Source of the DNA: Ferrimonas balearica
GTDB lineage: Bacteria > Pseudomonadota > Gammaproteobacteria > Enterobacterales > Shewanellaceae
Direction: 5' to 3'
NCBI RefSeq assembly: GCF_019802055.1
Contig: NZ_JAHVHW010000006.1
Coordinates: 421,598 to 485,597, forward strand
DNA: 64,000 nt
In this document: piece after piece, positions 43,649-53,210 of the stretch
Layout of the letters: each line of letters starts with the position of its first letter
Position numbering within the stretch: the first letter of the stretch is position 1
Translations under genes and position numbers: made by a program
The notes under the pieces: generated by a model
Told to the model about the DNA's origin: nothing
The model's input: the letters and a program-made list of their open reading frames with translations, nothing else
Database searches by the model: none

Positions 43649-44372
43649 TTTGTTGCTTTTTTGCGGAATGGCGCAGGCCGGACCGCGCCTCGCCCTGATC
43701 ATTGATGACATTGGCGCCCGGGAAGCTGATCGGGCCGCCCTCGACCTTCCTGACAGCGTCACCCTGGCGTTTCTTCCCCACACCCCCTGGGGGCGCGAAT
43801 TCGCGCTGGCCGCCTGGCGCGAAGACCGGGAATTGATGCTGCATCTGCCGATGGCCACCACCGGCCCAAAGTCTCCCGGCCCCTGGGCCATTGAGCCGGA
43901 GCTGGATCGCTGGCAAGTGCAGTACCGGGTGAAAAAAGCGTTGGCGGACATCCCCTTTGTCAGTGGCGTTAATAACCATATGGGCAGTGCCGTCACCCCG
44001 GATCCGGACCGCATGGCCTGGGTGATGGAAGTGCTCAGTCTTAAGGGGCTCTACTTTGTGGACAGTCTGACCACCTCAGACAGCCGGGCGTATGAACAGG
44101 CTCAGGCCTGGGGGATTGCCAGCCAGAAACGGGACGTGTTCCTCGACCCGGACCGACAGCCGGGCACGTTGGAGATTCAGTGGAATGAAGCGCTGGAGCA
44201 GGCTCAGCGACGAGGAGAGGTGCTGGTGATCGGGCATCCCTATCCGGAGACCCTGGCCTTTCTGGAAACGGCACTGCCCGCGCTGTCTGATCAGGGGATT
44301 GAGCTGGTGCCGATGTCAGCCCTGTTCACCCCGCCCGTACTGTTGCCGCTTCCAGCTCAGTCAGCACGGTAA
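43581..44372 (+). CDS. yibQ: YibQ-family divergent polysaccharide deacetylase
   Basis: A 263-residue exported protein with the family start PRLALIIDDIGAREADR after the signal peptide. Further conserved text: AFLPHTPWGREFALAA, LPMATTG, GVNNHMGSAVTPD and FVDSLTTSDSRAYEQA. The reading starts at ATG 43581 and overlaps ctpA by 68 bases; no good ribosome-binding site is seen there, so a different start between 43581 and 43650 cannot be excluded. Its 3' end overlaps the convergent cysteine-cluster gene by 47 bases. Confidence 0.9.
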   Translation: MILSCWPPTTCWCRKPLIAAALSLLLFCGMAQAGPRLALIIDDIGAREADRAALDLPDSVTLAFLPHTPWGREFALAAWREDRELMLHLPMATTGPKSPGPWAIEPELDRWQVQYRVKKALADIPFVSGVNNHMGSAVTPDPDRMAWVMEVLSLKGLYFVDSLTTSDSRAYEQAQAWGIASQKRDVFLDPDRQPGTLEIQWNEALEQAQRRGEVLVIGHPYPETLAFLETALPALSDQGIELVPMSALFTPPVLLPLPAQSAR

Positions 44373-44586
44373 GTGCCACCGCATCGGTGCTGCCGCAGAT
44401 ATCGGGGTCGGGCTTAAAGTTGCTGCACACCGCCGGGCGGCCGGGCTGACCGAAGATCTTACACAGATTCCGCTCATCCAGCTGAATGCAGCGCACCCCG
44501 GCCGGTTTGCCTTGGGGCATACCGGGAATGGGGGAGGTGATGGAGGGGGCGATGCAACAGGCCCCGCATCCCAGACGACACTGCAT
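44326..44586 (-). CDS. YkgJ-family cysteine cluster protein
   Basis: An 86-residue protein with the zinc- or iron-binding cysteine pattern (CRLGCGACC at residues 3-11, VRC, NLC, VCSNF, DIC). The family (UPF0153/CxxCxxCC) is thought to bind metal; its biological role is unknown. It is monocistronic, convergent with yibQ and overlapping it. Confidence 0.85.
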   Translation of the reverse strand: MQCRLGCGACCIAPSITSPIPGMPQGKPAGVRCIQLDERNLCKIFGQPGRPAVCSNFKPDPDICGSTDAVALTVLTELEAATVRAG

Positions 44587-44605
44587 GATGGACTCCGGAT
44601 AACAG

Positions 44606-44632
44606 AAAAACGGGCCGCTCGGCCCGTTTTTT
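44606..44632 (-). terminator. Terminator of rpoH
   Basis: A 12-base-pair stem, A/T-flanked on both sides (44606-44617 with 44620-44631), 16 bases after the rpoH stop. Confidence 0.9.
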
Positions 44633-44647
44633 CAACAATTCAGTGGT

Positions 44648-45508
<861 letters not shown>

Positions 45509-45623
45509 GCTGTACCTCGTTTGTTGCAGGGATGGGGAGTCTAGCACGCTCGCCGGTTAAAGGGTAAGAACCCCTCTGTGCGGCAAACGTCGGGTTCAGA
45601 CTCCATTTGGCTGGCCGGGTTCC

Positions 45624-46568
45624 CTAGCGGGGTTCAATGGCGCGCAGGTGGCGTCGAACCGACAGCCAAGCCCCCAACCAACCCAATGCGCAGGAGAACA
45701 GGATCAGGCTGCCACTCTGGCTGCCGGTCAATCCCTCAAGACGGATCTGGCTGCGATACAGGCTGAGCAGCTGAGCCACCGCCCCATCCAGCCAGATCAG
45801 CATGCCGTTCACCAATACCATGGCGATCAACGCTGCCAGCAGTCCCAACCAGATCCCGCCATAGAGGAAGGGGCGGCGAATAAAGGCTTCAGTGGCACCC
45901 ACCAGCTTCATCACCTTGATCTCGTGAAAGCGTTGCATGATCGCCAAACGGATGGTGTTGCCGGTGATCAGCACCACCGCCAGAATCAACAGAGCCGCCA
46001 GTGCACTGCCGGATTGCCGGCCCACCTGTCCCAGCGCCTGAAGGCGCTGCAACCAGTCCAGATCCAGCCGGGCCATCGCCACTTCGTTGAACTGAGCCAG
46101 CCGATCACGCAGTGCCCGGGCGGCATCTGCATCACTGTGGCGGGCCGAGGGCAGCACCCGAACCACCGCCGGCAGCGGATTGCTGTCGAGGTACTTCAGG
46201 GCTTCACCAAACTGGCTGTGGGATTGGAATTCCGCCAACGCCTGATCGGGGTTGAGGTAGTGCACCTCTATGATCTCCGGCATGGAGCGCAGTTGAGTCA
46301 CCAGCCCCTGACGACGAGCTTCATTAAGATCCAGTCGCAAAAACAGGCTGATCTCCGCCGCACTCTGCCACTGAGCCTCCACCTTGGCGGCGTTGTTTGA
46401 GAGCACCATCAGCAGCGCAGGCAGAGAGAGGCTGAACCCCAGCACCAGCATGGTCATCAGGGAGGTCATCGGTGTGCGCCAAAGCTCACCAAGGCTGCTC
46501 AGGGCCTGCCGAACGTGCTGCTGACAGCCGCTTTTCAGCCGTTGAGTAAAAGGCAGTTTTGGCTTCAC
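45624..46568 (-). CDS. ftsX: Cell-division protein FtsX
   Basis: A 314-residue inner-membrane protein with four transmembrane segments (about 40-65, 185-208, 233-260, 285-305) and a periplasmic loop between the first two (about 66-180) that recruits EnvC. Conserved text: AIMQRFHEIKVMKLVGATEAFIRRPFLYGG. It overlaps ftsE by four bases. FtsEX regulates amidase activation at the septum. Confidence 0.95.
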   Translation of the reverse strand: MKPKLPFTQRLKSGCQQHVRQALSSLGELWRTPMTSLMTMLVLGFSLSLPALLMVLSNNAAKVEAQWQSAAEISLFLRLDLNEARRQGLVTQLRSMPEIIEVHYLNPDQALAEFQSHSQFGEALKYLDSNPLPAVVRVLPSARHSDADAARALRDRLAQFNEVAMARLDLDWLQRLQALGQVGRQSGSALAALLILAVVLITGNTIRLAIMQRFHEIKVMKLVGATEAFIRRPFLYGGIWLGLLAALIAMVLVNGMLIWLDGAVAQLLSLYRSQIRLEGLTGSQSGSLILFSCALGWLGAWLSVRRHLRAIEPR

Positions 46569-47233
46569 AGGGCCATCTCCTCACTCACCATGCGTCCGTG
46601 ACGAAGGGTCAGGGTCCGGTAGCGCATGCGGGCGATCAGGCCCAGGTCGTGGGTGGCGATCAGCACCGTGGTGCCGGACGCATTGAGGGTTTCGAACAGG
46701 CGCAGAATGTCCATGGAGAGCTTGGGATCCAGGTTTCCGGTGGGCTCATCCGCCAGCAGCAGAGGAGGCCGGTTGATCACCGCCCGGGCGATACCAACCC
46801 GCTGCTGCTCACCGCCGGAAAGCTGAATCGGCGCGTAAGCCGCCTTATCGCCGAGGCCAACCATATCCAGAGCCCCTTCCACCCGCTTGGTGATCTCGCT
46901 GCTTTTAAAGCCTTCAATCACCAGCGGCAGGGCCAGGTTGTCGTAGACACTGCGATCCATCAGCAGGTTGTGGTCCTGAAAGATGATGCCGATATTGCGA
47001 CGCAGATAGGGCACATCGCCGCGCTTAAGCTTGGCGATGTCCTGACCGTTAATGGTCACCTTGCCCGTGGAGGGGCGCTCGATGGCGGTGATCAGCTTGA
47101 GCAGGGTGCTTTTCCCGGCGCCGCTGTGGCCAGTGAGAAAAGCCATCTCACCGGGCTTAAGACCAAATGACACCTGCTCCAGGGCCATCCGGCCGCCGGG
47201 GTAGATCTTGTTGACCTGCTCAAACTGGATCAT
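46565..47233 (-). CDS. ftsE: Cell-division ATP-binding protein FtsE
   Basis: A 222-residue ABC ATPase with Walker A GHSGAGKST (about 35-43), signature LSGGEQQRVG (about 136-145), Walker B LLLADEPTGNLD (about 156-167) and the switch histidine in IATHDL. It forms the FtsEX complex with FtsX. It is the middle gene of ftsY-ftsE-ftsX, three bases after ftsY. Confidence 0.96.
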   Translation of the reverse strand: MIQFEQVNKIYPGGRMALEQVSFGLKPGEMAFLTGHSGAGKSTLLKLITAIERPSTGKVTINGQDIAKLKRGDVPYLRRNIGIIFQDHNLLMDRSVYDNLALPLVIEGFKSSEITKRVEGALDMVGLGDKAAYAPIQLSGGEQQRVGIARAVINRPPLLLADEPTGNLDPKLSMDILRLFETLNASGTTVLIATHDLGLIARMRYRTLTLRHGRMVSEEMAL

Positions 47234-47236
47234 CGC

Positions 47237-48850
47237 TTACGCGGACTCCTGCTCACTGAAGAGGGCGTCGATAAAGGCCTGGCTGTCGAAGGGTCTCAAA
47301 TCGTCGATCCCTTCACCGACACCGATATAACGTACTGGTATACCAAACTTATCTGCCAGAGCGAAGATCACACCCCCTTTTGCGGTGCCATCCAGCTTGG
47401 TCAGGGTCAGGCCGGTCAGACCCACCGCCTCATTGAAGATCTGCGCCTGACTGATGGCGTTCTGGCCGGTGCTGGCGTCCAGAGTCAACATCACCTCGTG
47501 GGGCGCGTTCTCATCCAGCTTCTTCATCACCCGGACGATCTTCTTCAGTTCGTCCATCAGGTGGGCCTTGTTCTGCAGGCGACCCGCAGTATCCGCAATC
47601 AGCACATCGACATTACGGGCTTTCGCAGCCTGCAGGGCGTCGAAAATTACGGAGGCACTGTCGGCGCCGGTGTGCTGGGCGATCACCGGGATGCTGTTAC
47701 GCTCGCCCCAGACCTGCAGCTGCTCCACCGCAGCGGCACGGAAAGTATCCCCGGCCGCCAGCATCACAGACTTGCCTTCAGCCTGGAACTGCTTGGCCAG
47801 CTTACCGATGGTGGTGGTTTTCCCCACACCATTGACGCCCACCATCAGGATCACGAAGGGTCCGTTGGGGTTTTCGATGACCAGCGGCTGATCCACCTTG
47901 CTCAGAGTGGTTTTCAACTCCTGCTTTAGGTGCGCAAACAGGGCATCGGAATCTTTCAATTCGCCGAAGCTGGCTTTGTCGGTCAGGCTGTCGATGATGC
48001 GGGAGGTGGTTTCTACCCCAACGTCCGCCAGCAGCAGTTGGGTTTCCAGCTCTTCGAACAGTTCGTCGTCGATCTTTTTGCCTTTGAAGAGGGCAATAAA
48101 GCCGCCACCGATGTTCTCACTGGTGCGACGCAGCCCCGCTTTCAGACGGGCAAAGAAACCCTGCTTTTCCGGCTCTTCGCTCGGTTGAGCAGCTTGCTCA
48201 GCAGCTACACGCTCTGCTTCCAGACGCTCAGCTTCCGCCTGCTCGGCAGCAACGCGCTCTGCTTCCAGACGCACAGCTTCCGCCTGCTCGGCAGCAACGC
48301 GCTCTGCTTCCAGACGAGCGGCTTCGGCCTGCTCGGCGGCAACGCGCTCCGCTTCCACACGGGCGGCTTCGGCCTGCTCGGCAGCAACGCGTTCCGCTTC
48401 CAGACGAGCGGCTTCGGCCTGCTCAGCGGCAACGCGCTCCGCTTCCACACGGGCGGCTTCGGCCTGCTCGGCAGCAACGCGTTCCGCTTCCACACGGGCG
48501 GCTTCGGCCTGCTCGGCAGCAACGCGTTCCGCTTCCACACGAGCGGCTTCCGCTTGCTCAGCGGCCACACGTTCCGCTTCCACACGAGCGACTTCGGCCT
48601 GCTCGGCAGCAACGCGCTCCGCTTCCACACGGGCGGCTTCCGCTTGCTCTGCGGCTACACGTTCCGCTTCCACACGAGCGACTTCGGCCTGCTCGGCGGC
48701 CACACGCTCCGCCTCCAGACGAGCGGCTTCGGCCTGTTCAGCAGCCACACCCTCAGCGTCAGCCTGCTGGGCCGTTTCGGTTACTTCGGGACGCTCTGGC
48801 GTCTCCTCCTTTTTCTCCCGGCGGAACCAGGAAAATAAGCCTTTGGCCAT
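47237..48850 (-). CDS. ftsY: Signal-recognition-particle receptor FtsY
   Basis: A 537-residue receptor that docks SRP-ribosome complexes to the Sec translocon. The NG GTPase domain occupies about 240-530, with [15 protein letters not shown] (G1), [19 protein letters not shown] (G3) and [12 protein letters not shown] (G4). The N-terminal A domain is unusual: residues about 35-217 are 12 near-identical 15-residue repeats. The acidic-helical A domain is normally 150-200 residues and variable, so the length is normal but the purity of the repeat is not. Confidence 0.95.
   Translation of the reverse strand: MAKGLFSWFRREKKEETPERPEVTETAQQADAEGVAAEQAEAARLEAERVAAEQAEVARVEAERVAAEQAEAARVEAERVAAEQAEVARVEAERVAAEQAEAARVEAERVAAEQAEAARVEAERVAAEQAEAARVEAERVAAEQAEAARLEAERVAAEQAEAARVEAERVAAEQAEAARLEAERVAAEQAEAVRLEAERVAAEQAEAERLEAERVAAEQAAQPSEEPEKQGFFARLKAGLRRTSENIGGGFIALFKGKKIDDELFEELETQLLLADVGVETTSRIIDSLTDKASFGELKDSDALFAHLKQELKTTLSKVDQPLVIENPNGPFVILMVGVNGVGKTTTIGKLAKQFQAEGKSVMLAAGDTFRAAAVEQLQVWGERNSIPVIAQHTGADSASVIFDALQAAKARNVDVLIADTAGRLQNKAHLMDELKKIVRVMKKLDENAPHEVMLTLDASTGQNAISQAQIFNEAVGLTGLTLTKLDGTAKGGVIFALADKFGIPVRYIGVGEGIDDLRPFDSQAFIDALFSEQESA
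48199..48748 (-). repeat. 45-base tandem repeat in ftsY
   Basis: About 12 copies of a 45-base unit encode [15 protein letters not shown] with few substitutions (A/V at position 7, V/L at position 9). The copies differ mainly at synonymous sites in patches, suggesting recent expansion and conversion. It encodes a long charged coiled coil or single alpha-helix. Confidence 0.92.
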
Positions 48851-48965
48851 CTTTTCTTACCCTTTACTGCCGGCCGGGCTGACAACACCCGCCCGGGCCT
48901 TGCTAAAATAGCGATTTTTCTGGCGCCCTAGTCTACCCAGAATTGCCAAAAAAGCCGAGGTCACC

Positions 48966-49586
48966 ATGGCGAGAGCCCCACGTCGCAACAGTGCGTCCAC
49001 TCCAGCATCCCGAACTCCGGGACAGATCCGCCTGATTGGCGGTCAGTGGCGTGGCCGCAAATTGCCGGTAACAGACGTGGCCGGATTGCGCCCCACCACG
49101 GACCGGGTACGTGAAACCCTGTTCAACTGGCTGATGCAGGAGACTCGCGGTGCCCGGGTGCTGGATTGCTTTGCCGGCAGCGGCGCGCTCTCTCTGGAGG
49201 CGCTCTCCCGTTTTGCCGAAAGCGCCACCATGCTGGAGCTGGATCAAGCGGCTGCCAGACAACTCAGTCGCAACCTGAGCACCCTGAAAGCGGATAACGC
49301 CTCCGTTATCGCCGGGGACAGCCTGGCCTATCTGGCCCGGCCAGCTGAGGCCCCTTTTGACATCGTATTTATTGATCCGCCGTTCCGAAAAGGGTTGCTG
49401 CAACCCTGTATCGAACAGCTGAACAACAATGGCTACCTGAAGCCGGGCAGCTGGATCTACCTGGAAACCGAAGTGGAGTTGGCGCTGCCGCCACTCCCCG
49501 CTGGCTGGTCCCTGCACCGTGAGAAGATCGCGGGACAGGTGGCCTACCGCCTCTATCAATACCGACCCACAGAGACCACCGAATGA
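48966..49586 (+). CDS. rsmD: 16S rRNA (guanine966-N2)-methyltransferase RsmD
   Basis: A 206-residue Rossmann methyltransferase. The SAM motif VLDCFAGSGALSLEA is near residue 61 and the catalytic motif DIVFIDPPFRKG near 133. The RPTTDRVRETLFNWL block is diagnostic of RsmD. It is divergent from ftsY, as in E. coli, and overlaps the next gene by four bases. Confidence 0.95.
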   Translation: MARAPRRNSASTPASRTPGQIRLIGGQWRGRKLPVTDVAGLRPTTDRVRETLFNWLMQETRGARVLDCFAGSGALSLEALSRFAESATMLELDQAAARQLSRNLSTLKADNASVIAGDSLAYLARPAEAPFDIVFIDPPFRKGLLQPCIEQLNNNGYLKPGSWIYLETEVELALPPLPAGWSLHREKIAGQVAYRLYQYRPTETTE

Positions 49587-49849
49587 CCCAGTTTCTCTCT
49601 TGGGCCAAGGCCGGCATGGCCGCGGCCTGGCTGATCATGATCGTGAACCTGATCTTCCCCTGGCCTGCGCCCTACCACCTGGCCCTGCAGATCCTGCTGC
49701 AGATCACCCTTGCGGGTCACCTGGCCATCTGCGCCGGTTTCCGGGTCCGCCAGGGCAAGCCCCTGACCTGGGCACACTATCAGGAGATGATGCTGTACGG
49801 CGTCTTTGCCCTGCTGAGCTGGCGCAATCAGAGCCGCTCTGGCGAGTAA
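49583..49849 (+). CDS. DUF1145 (YhhL-like) small membrane protein
   Basis: An 88-residue protein with two or three hydrophobic segments (about 10-25, 33-50, 66-80) and the conserved FPWPAPYHLALQI region. It occupies the position of yhhL downstream of rsmD in E. coli. Function unknown. Confidence 0.88.
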   Translation: MTQFLSWAKAGMAAAWLIMIVNLIFPWPAPYHLALQILLQITLAGHLAICAGFRVRQGKPLTWAHYQEMMLYGVFALLSWRNQSRSGE

Positions 49850-49852
49850 CGC

Positions 49853-49880
49853 AAAAAACGGGAGCCGATTGGCTCCCGTT
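49853..49880 (-). terminator. Terminator of marC
   Basis: A 10-base-pair stem (49857-49866 with 49871-49880) has an A-run on its left that makes a U-tract for the minus strand. Confidence 0.8.
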
Positions 49881-49883
49881 TCG

Positions 49884-50474
49884 TTAACTGGCGCCGAGGT
49901 ACTGAGCGATCCCATCGAGGAACATCTGCACCGAGATCATCACGAGCACCATCCCCATCAGGCGCTCCAGCGCAACCAGGCCCCGTTCGCCCAACAACCG
50001 ATGGAACACCCCGGAGAACATCAGAATCGCCGCGGATACGCCCCAGGAGAGCAGTAATGCCACCGTCCAGTCCATCATTTTGCCCGGTTCGGTATGCGCA
50101 AGCAGCAGCAGCGCGGCCAACACGGAGGGGCCCGCAATCAGAGGGATGGCGAGGGGTACCAGGAACGGTTCCTGGCCCGCATCCAGACCCGTTACCCCGC
50201 CGGGACTGGGGAAGATCATCCGGATGGCGATCAAAAACAGGATGATACCGCCTGCAATGGAAACCGACTCGGTACGCAGATTCAGGAATGAGAGCATCGC
50301 TTCACCGGCGTACAGGAAAATCAGCATGATGCCGAGGGCGAACAGCAGCTCACGGATCAGGATGATACGGCGGCGCTTGGGCTCCACATGGCGCAATACC
50401 GATAAAAAAATCGGCATGTTGCCCAGAGGATCCATGATCAGGAACAGCATCACCGCCGCTGAGAGGATATCCAT
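49884..50474 (-). CDS. MarC-family membrane protein (YhgN-like)
   Basis: A 196-residue protein with six predicted transmembrane helices. Characteristic text: FLIMDPLGNMPIFLSVL at the N-terminus and FLVPLAIPLIAGPSVLAALL in the middle. MarC proteins were once linked to antibiotic resistance but their transport role is unresolved. Divergent from the HD-GYP gene. Confidence 0.92.
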   Translation of the reverse strand: MDILSAAVMLFLIMDPLGNMPIFLSVLRHVEPKRRRIILIRELLFALGIMLIFLYAGEAMLSFLNLRTESVSIAGGIILFLIAIRMIFPSPGGVTGLDAGQEPFLVPLAIPLIAGPSVLAALLLLAHTEPGKMMDWTVALLLSWGVSAAILMFSGVFHRLLGERGLVALERLMGMVLVMISVQMFLDGIAQYLGAS

Positions 50475-50594
50475 TAAGAAAACTCCAATTTATCTGCTTC
50501 AGACTTCTGTTTTAGCGAACAAAAGTATAATTTATTCGTCACAGCAAAATGGTACCACCCAGCACACAATCCGTGGCTGCAACACACAAAAACT

Positions 50595-51761
50595 ATGTTA
50601 AAAAACCTGCCGGTTCACCAAGTGACTCTGGGCATGTACGTGGTGGATATTCCTGGTCACTCCATAATGGCCATCCGCCAGCAAGGATATATTCGTACGC
50701 CGGAAATGCTGGCCCTCTTGCGTAAGCAGGGGGTCAAGTCAGTGCTTATCGATACCAGCCGGTCTCAAACCGGCGCTTCAACACCAACCCCGTCTCAACC
50801 CGCTGCGGCCAGTAAACCCGCTCAGGCGAAAGCCAGCCTGAAAGAGGAACTGCCGCGGGCAAGAAAGCTCTACAACCGCGCTCGCCAGTTGCAACAGCGG
50901 ATGATGCATGACGTTAAACTGGGTAAACAGCTGGAGCTCGAACCTGTCGAGCAGATGGCGGACCAATTTATCGACAGCGTGTTCCGCAACAGCAGCGCCC
51001 TGAACTGCCTCCGTCTGATCAAGGATAAGGACGACTATCTCCTGGAGCACTCCATCGGAGTGGCGATCCTGATGACCCTGTTTGCCCGCCAACTGGGGTA
51101 TAGCGGCAGCGTTCTGCACAAAATTTGTGTTGGCTCACTGCTGCACGACATCGGTAAGGTGATGATCCCCGTAGAGATTCTGAATAAGCCGGGCAAGCTC
51201 ACCGATGAGGAGTTTGCGATTATGCGTAGCCACGCCGCTCATAGCCGCGACATCATCAAGAGCACTCCGGGGATCAGTCCCATCAGCCTGGACGTGGCCG
51301 CCATGCATCATGAGAAGCTGGATGGCACCGGCTACCCGGAAGGGCTGCAGGGCGACTCGATCACCACTTATGGACGCATGATCGCCATCTGTGACATCTA
51401 CGATGCCATTACGGCGGATCGCATCTACCACAAAGGGGCGCCACCCACTGTCGCGCTGAAGCGTCTGCTGGAGATGACCCCACATCAGCTGGATCGGGAG
51501 TTGGTTCAGGAGTTTATCCAGTGTATCGGCGTGTACCCAGCCGGCACCATGGTCGAACTCTCCAGCGGCCTGCTGGCTGTGGTTCAGGAGTCCAATGAAG
51601 GTAAACCGCTGAAACCCATAGTCAAAGCGGTCTACAATCCCAACAGTCGCACCCATATCATGGCGACACTACTGGACCTTTCCAGCCCGCACTGTAAAGA
51701 GCAGATCGTCCGGGCCGTAAATCCCCGGGATCACCGGCTGGAACTGGACAACTATCTCTAA
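50595..51761 (+). CDS. HD-GYP cyclic-di-GMP phosphodiesterase with DUF3391
   Basis: A 388-residue cytoplasmic protein. DUF3391 (about 1-130) begins LPVHQVTLGMYVVDI. The HD-GYP domain (about 140-330) has all key residues: HDIGK, HHEKLDGTGYP (the GYP motif), CDIYDAITADR and HAAHS. It should hydrolyse c-di-GMP, so it is the best-preserved c-di-GMP enzyme in the window. TATAAT at 50526-50531 is a plausible -10 box. Confidence 0.92.
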   Translation: MLKNLPVHQVTLGMYVVDIPGHSIMAIRQQGYIRTPEMLALLRKQGVKSVLIDTSRSQTGASTPTPSQPAAASKPAQAKASLKEELPRARKLYNRARQLQQRMMHDVKLGKQLELEPVEQMADQFIDSVFRNSSALNCLRLIKDKDDYLLEHSIGVAILMTLFARQLGYSGSVLHKICVGSLLHDIGKVMIPVEILNKPGKLTDEEFAIMRSHAAHSRDIIKSTPGISPISLDVAAMHHEKLDGTGYPEGLQGDSITTYGRMIAICDIYDAITADRIYHKGAPPTVALKRLLEMTPHQLDRELVQEFIQCIGVYPAGTMVELSSGLLAVVQESNEGKPLKPIVKAVYNPNSRTHIMATLLDLSSPHCKEQIVRAVNPRDHRLELDNYL

Positions 51762-51766
51762 GCGCT

Positions 51767-51793
51767 ATACCTTGGCGCCCCCCGCCAAGGTAT
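51767..51793 (+). promoter_or_regulatory. Strong hairpin in the leader of the metal transporter gene
   Basis: An 11-base-pair perfect stem (51767-51777 with 51783-51793) with a five-C loop lies between the two genes, ending 15 bases before the next ATG. It has no U-tract. It may attenuate, protect the mRNA, or bind a regulator. Confidence 0.6.
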
Positions 51794-51807
51794 CTCCGGA
51801 GACCACA

Positions 51808-52584
51808 ATGAACTACCTGATCGCCAGTGTTCTGATTCTGGCTGTTGGCCCGTTGCTGTATCACGGCTTTCGAAACCAAACCCGGCTGCTGGATGCCATC
51901 GGCGCCTTCGTGGTGGTGTCCCTGTTCGGCCTGGTCCTGTTCGACATCCTTCCGGAGCTTTGGTACCACGGTGGTTTCTGGGTTGTTCCCACGATTCTGT
52001 TAGGCTTTTTCGGCCCCACTCTGGCGGAGAAAGCGTTTCGTCGGCACTCCCGGCTGGCCCACAACCTGACTCTGGCTCTGGGCCTGACCGGCCTGCTGAT
52101 CCACACGCTGACCGACGGCAGCGCCATCTACCTGGTGAGTCAGCAGCAGGCCAATGATCTGCTGGCACTGGGCGTGGTGCTCCATAACCTGCCAGCGGGT
52201 CTGGCGATCTGGTGGCTGCTTCGTCCCCAGTTTGGTCGCGCGCCTGCCGCCGCCATGTTGGCGACCCTGATGGCCTTTACCGTAGTGGGTTTCTTCCTCG
52301 GCGATGAGATACTGTCGATGATCAGTGTCGCTGGCTCGGTTTACCTGCAAGCCTTTGTGACCGGTTCTATCCTGCACGTATTGGTCCACCGCCCCCATGA
52401 GCACCACCATGGCGCACACCACCACCATGGTCACAGTCGCTGGCGCCTCGGTCGGGGCCACTACCTGGGCAGTGCACTGGCGCTGATCTTCCTGGTATTG
52501 GTGATGCTCTCTCACCACGATCATGACCACAGCCACCATGGCCACAGTCATCAATCGGCGGTCCACGACCAAGGCGAACATTAA
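51808..52584 (+). CDS. Histidine-rich ZIP-like metal transporter
   Basis: A 258-residue membrane protein with about seven hydrophobic helices. The helix with HTLTDGSAIY and the one with VVLHNLPAGLAIWWLL resemble the paired metal-binding helices of ZIP permeases. A long histidine cluster (about 192-213: HRPHEHHHGAHHHHGHSR) and a second at the C-terminus (HHDHDHSHHGHSH) should bind zinc or a similar ion. I start at ATG 51808, preceded by CGGAGA. Direction of transport is uncertain. Confidence 0.8.
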   Translation: MNYLIASVLILAVGPLLYHGFRNQTRLLDAIGAFVVVSLFGLVLFDILPELWYHGGFWVVPTILLGFFGPTLAEKAFRRHSRLAHNLTLALGLTGLLIHTLTDGSAIYLVSQQQANDLLALGVVLHNLPAGLAIWWLLRPQFGRAPAAAMLATLMAFTVVGFFLGDEILSMISVAGSVYLQAFVTGSILHVLVHRPHEHHHGAHHHHGHSRWRLGRGHYLGSALALIFLVLVMLSHHDHDHSHHGHSHQSAVHDQGEH

Positions 52585-52595
52585 GGAGGCCGCGG

Positions 52596-53162
52596 ATGCT
52601 TGCCACTCTCTCAGCCTGGATCCTCAAGGGATTTGGCTGGTCGATTCAGGGCCAGCTGCCAGAGCGGCATAAGTACATTGCCATCGTTGCTCCGCATACC
52701 AGCAACTGGGACTTTATCCTTGGTCTGCTCGCCCGCTTCCAGCTTAAGGTTCCCGCCCGCTTTATTGGCAAGCATCAGCTGTTTCGCCCTCCGCTGGGCT
52801 GGTTTATGCGTGCCCTCGGCGGTCGCCCGGTGGATCGGACCCAGTCCAACAATCTGGTGGAGGAGGTGGTGAAGCTCTTCAATCAGGAGGAGGAGTTCGT
52901 CCTGGCGCTGGCACCGGAGGGGACCCGCAAACCGGTGACACGCTGGAAAACCGGCTTCTACCACATCGCCAAAGGGGCAAAAGTGCCCATCGTCCCGGTA
53001 GCACTGGATTTCCGTAAAAAGTGCATCGTGATTGGGGAGCCCCTGATGGCCGGTGACAGCAAGGCGGCGGACATGGCTCAGCTGTTGGCGTTCTTCCGCC
53101 CACATCGCGGACGCTTTGCTCAACCCATTCCTCACTATCAGCCTCGGGACAAGCAGCCCTAA
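52596..53162 (+). CDS. Lysophospholipid-acyltransferase-family protein
   Basis: A 188-residue member of the PlsC superfamily. The catalytic HX4D motif is in APHTSNWD (about residues 32-39), and the PEGTR box lies near 106-110. It is shorter than PlsC and lacks a clear transmembrane segment, so it belongs to the small membrane-associated group of unknown substrate. It follows the transporter after 11 bases. Confidence 0.85.
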   Translation: MLATLSAWILKGFGWSIQGQLPERHKYIAIVAPHTSNWDFILGLLARFQLKVPARFIGKHQLFRPPLGWFMRALGGRPVDRTQSNNLVEEVVKLFNQEEEFVLALAPEGTRKPVTRWKTGFYHIAKGAKVPIVPVALDFRKKCIVIGEPLMAGDSKAADMAQLLAFFRPHRGRFAQPIPHYQPRDKQP

Positions 53163-53180
53163 ACCGGGATCCCCTGGCAG

Positions 53181-53208
53181 AAAAAAGCCCCGAATTCGGG
53201 GCTTTTTT
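53181..53208. terminator. Bidirectional terminator between acyltransferase and mscM-like gene
   Basis: A stem with AAAAAAGCCCCGAA and its complement TTCGGGGCTTTTTTT, A-run left and T-run right, serves both convergent genes. Confidence 0.9.
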
Positions 53209-53210
53209 TG

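Noticed and set aside
43581..43668. Later start for yibQ at the ATG of 43668
   Set aside because: It would remove the hydrophobic core of the signal peptide. The family is exported, so the earlier start is preferred despite its poor ribosome-binding site.
48199..48748. CRISPR array
   Set aside because: The 45-base units are contiguous and coding, without spacers, inside ftsY. No CRISPR repeats or cas genes are present anywhere in the window.
47930..48838. A 302-codon plus-strand frame with repeats such as [15 protein letters not shown]
   Set aside because: It is the antisense of the ftsY 45-base repeat. The regular protein pattern is inherited from the repeat and there is no ribosome-binding site or family match.
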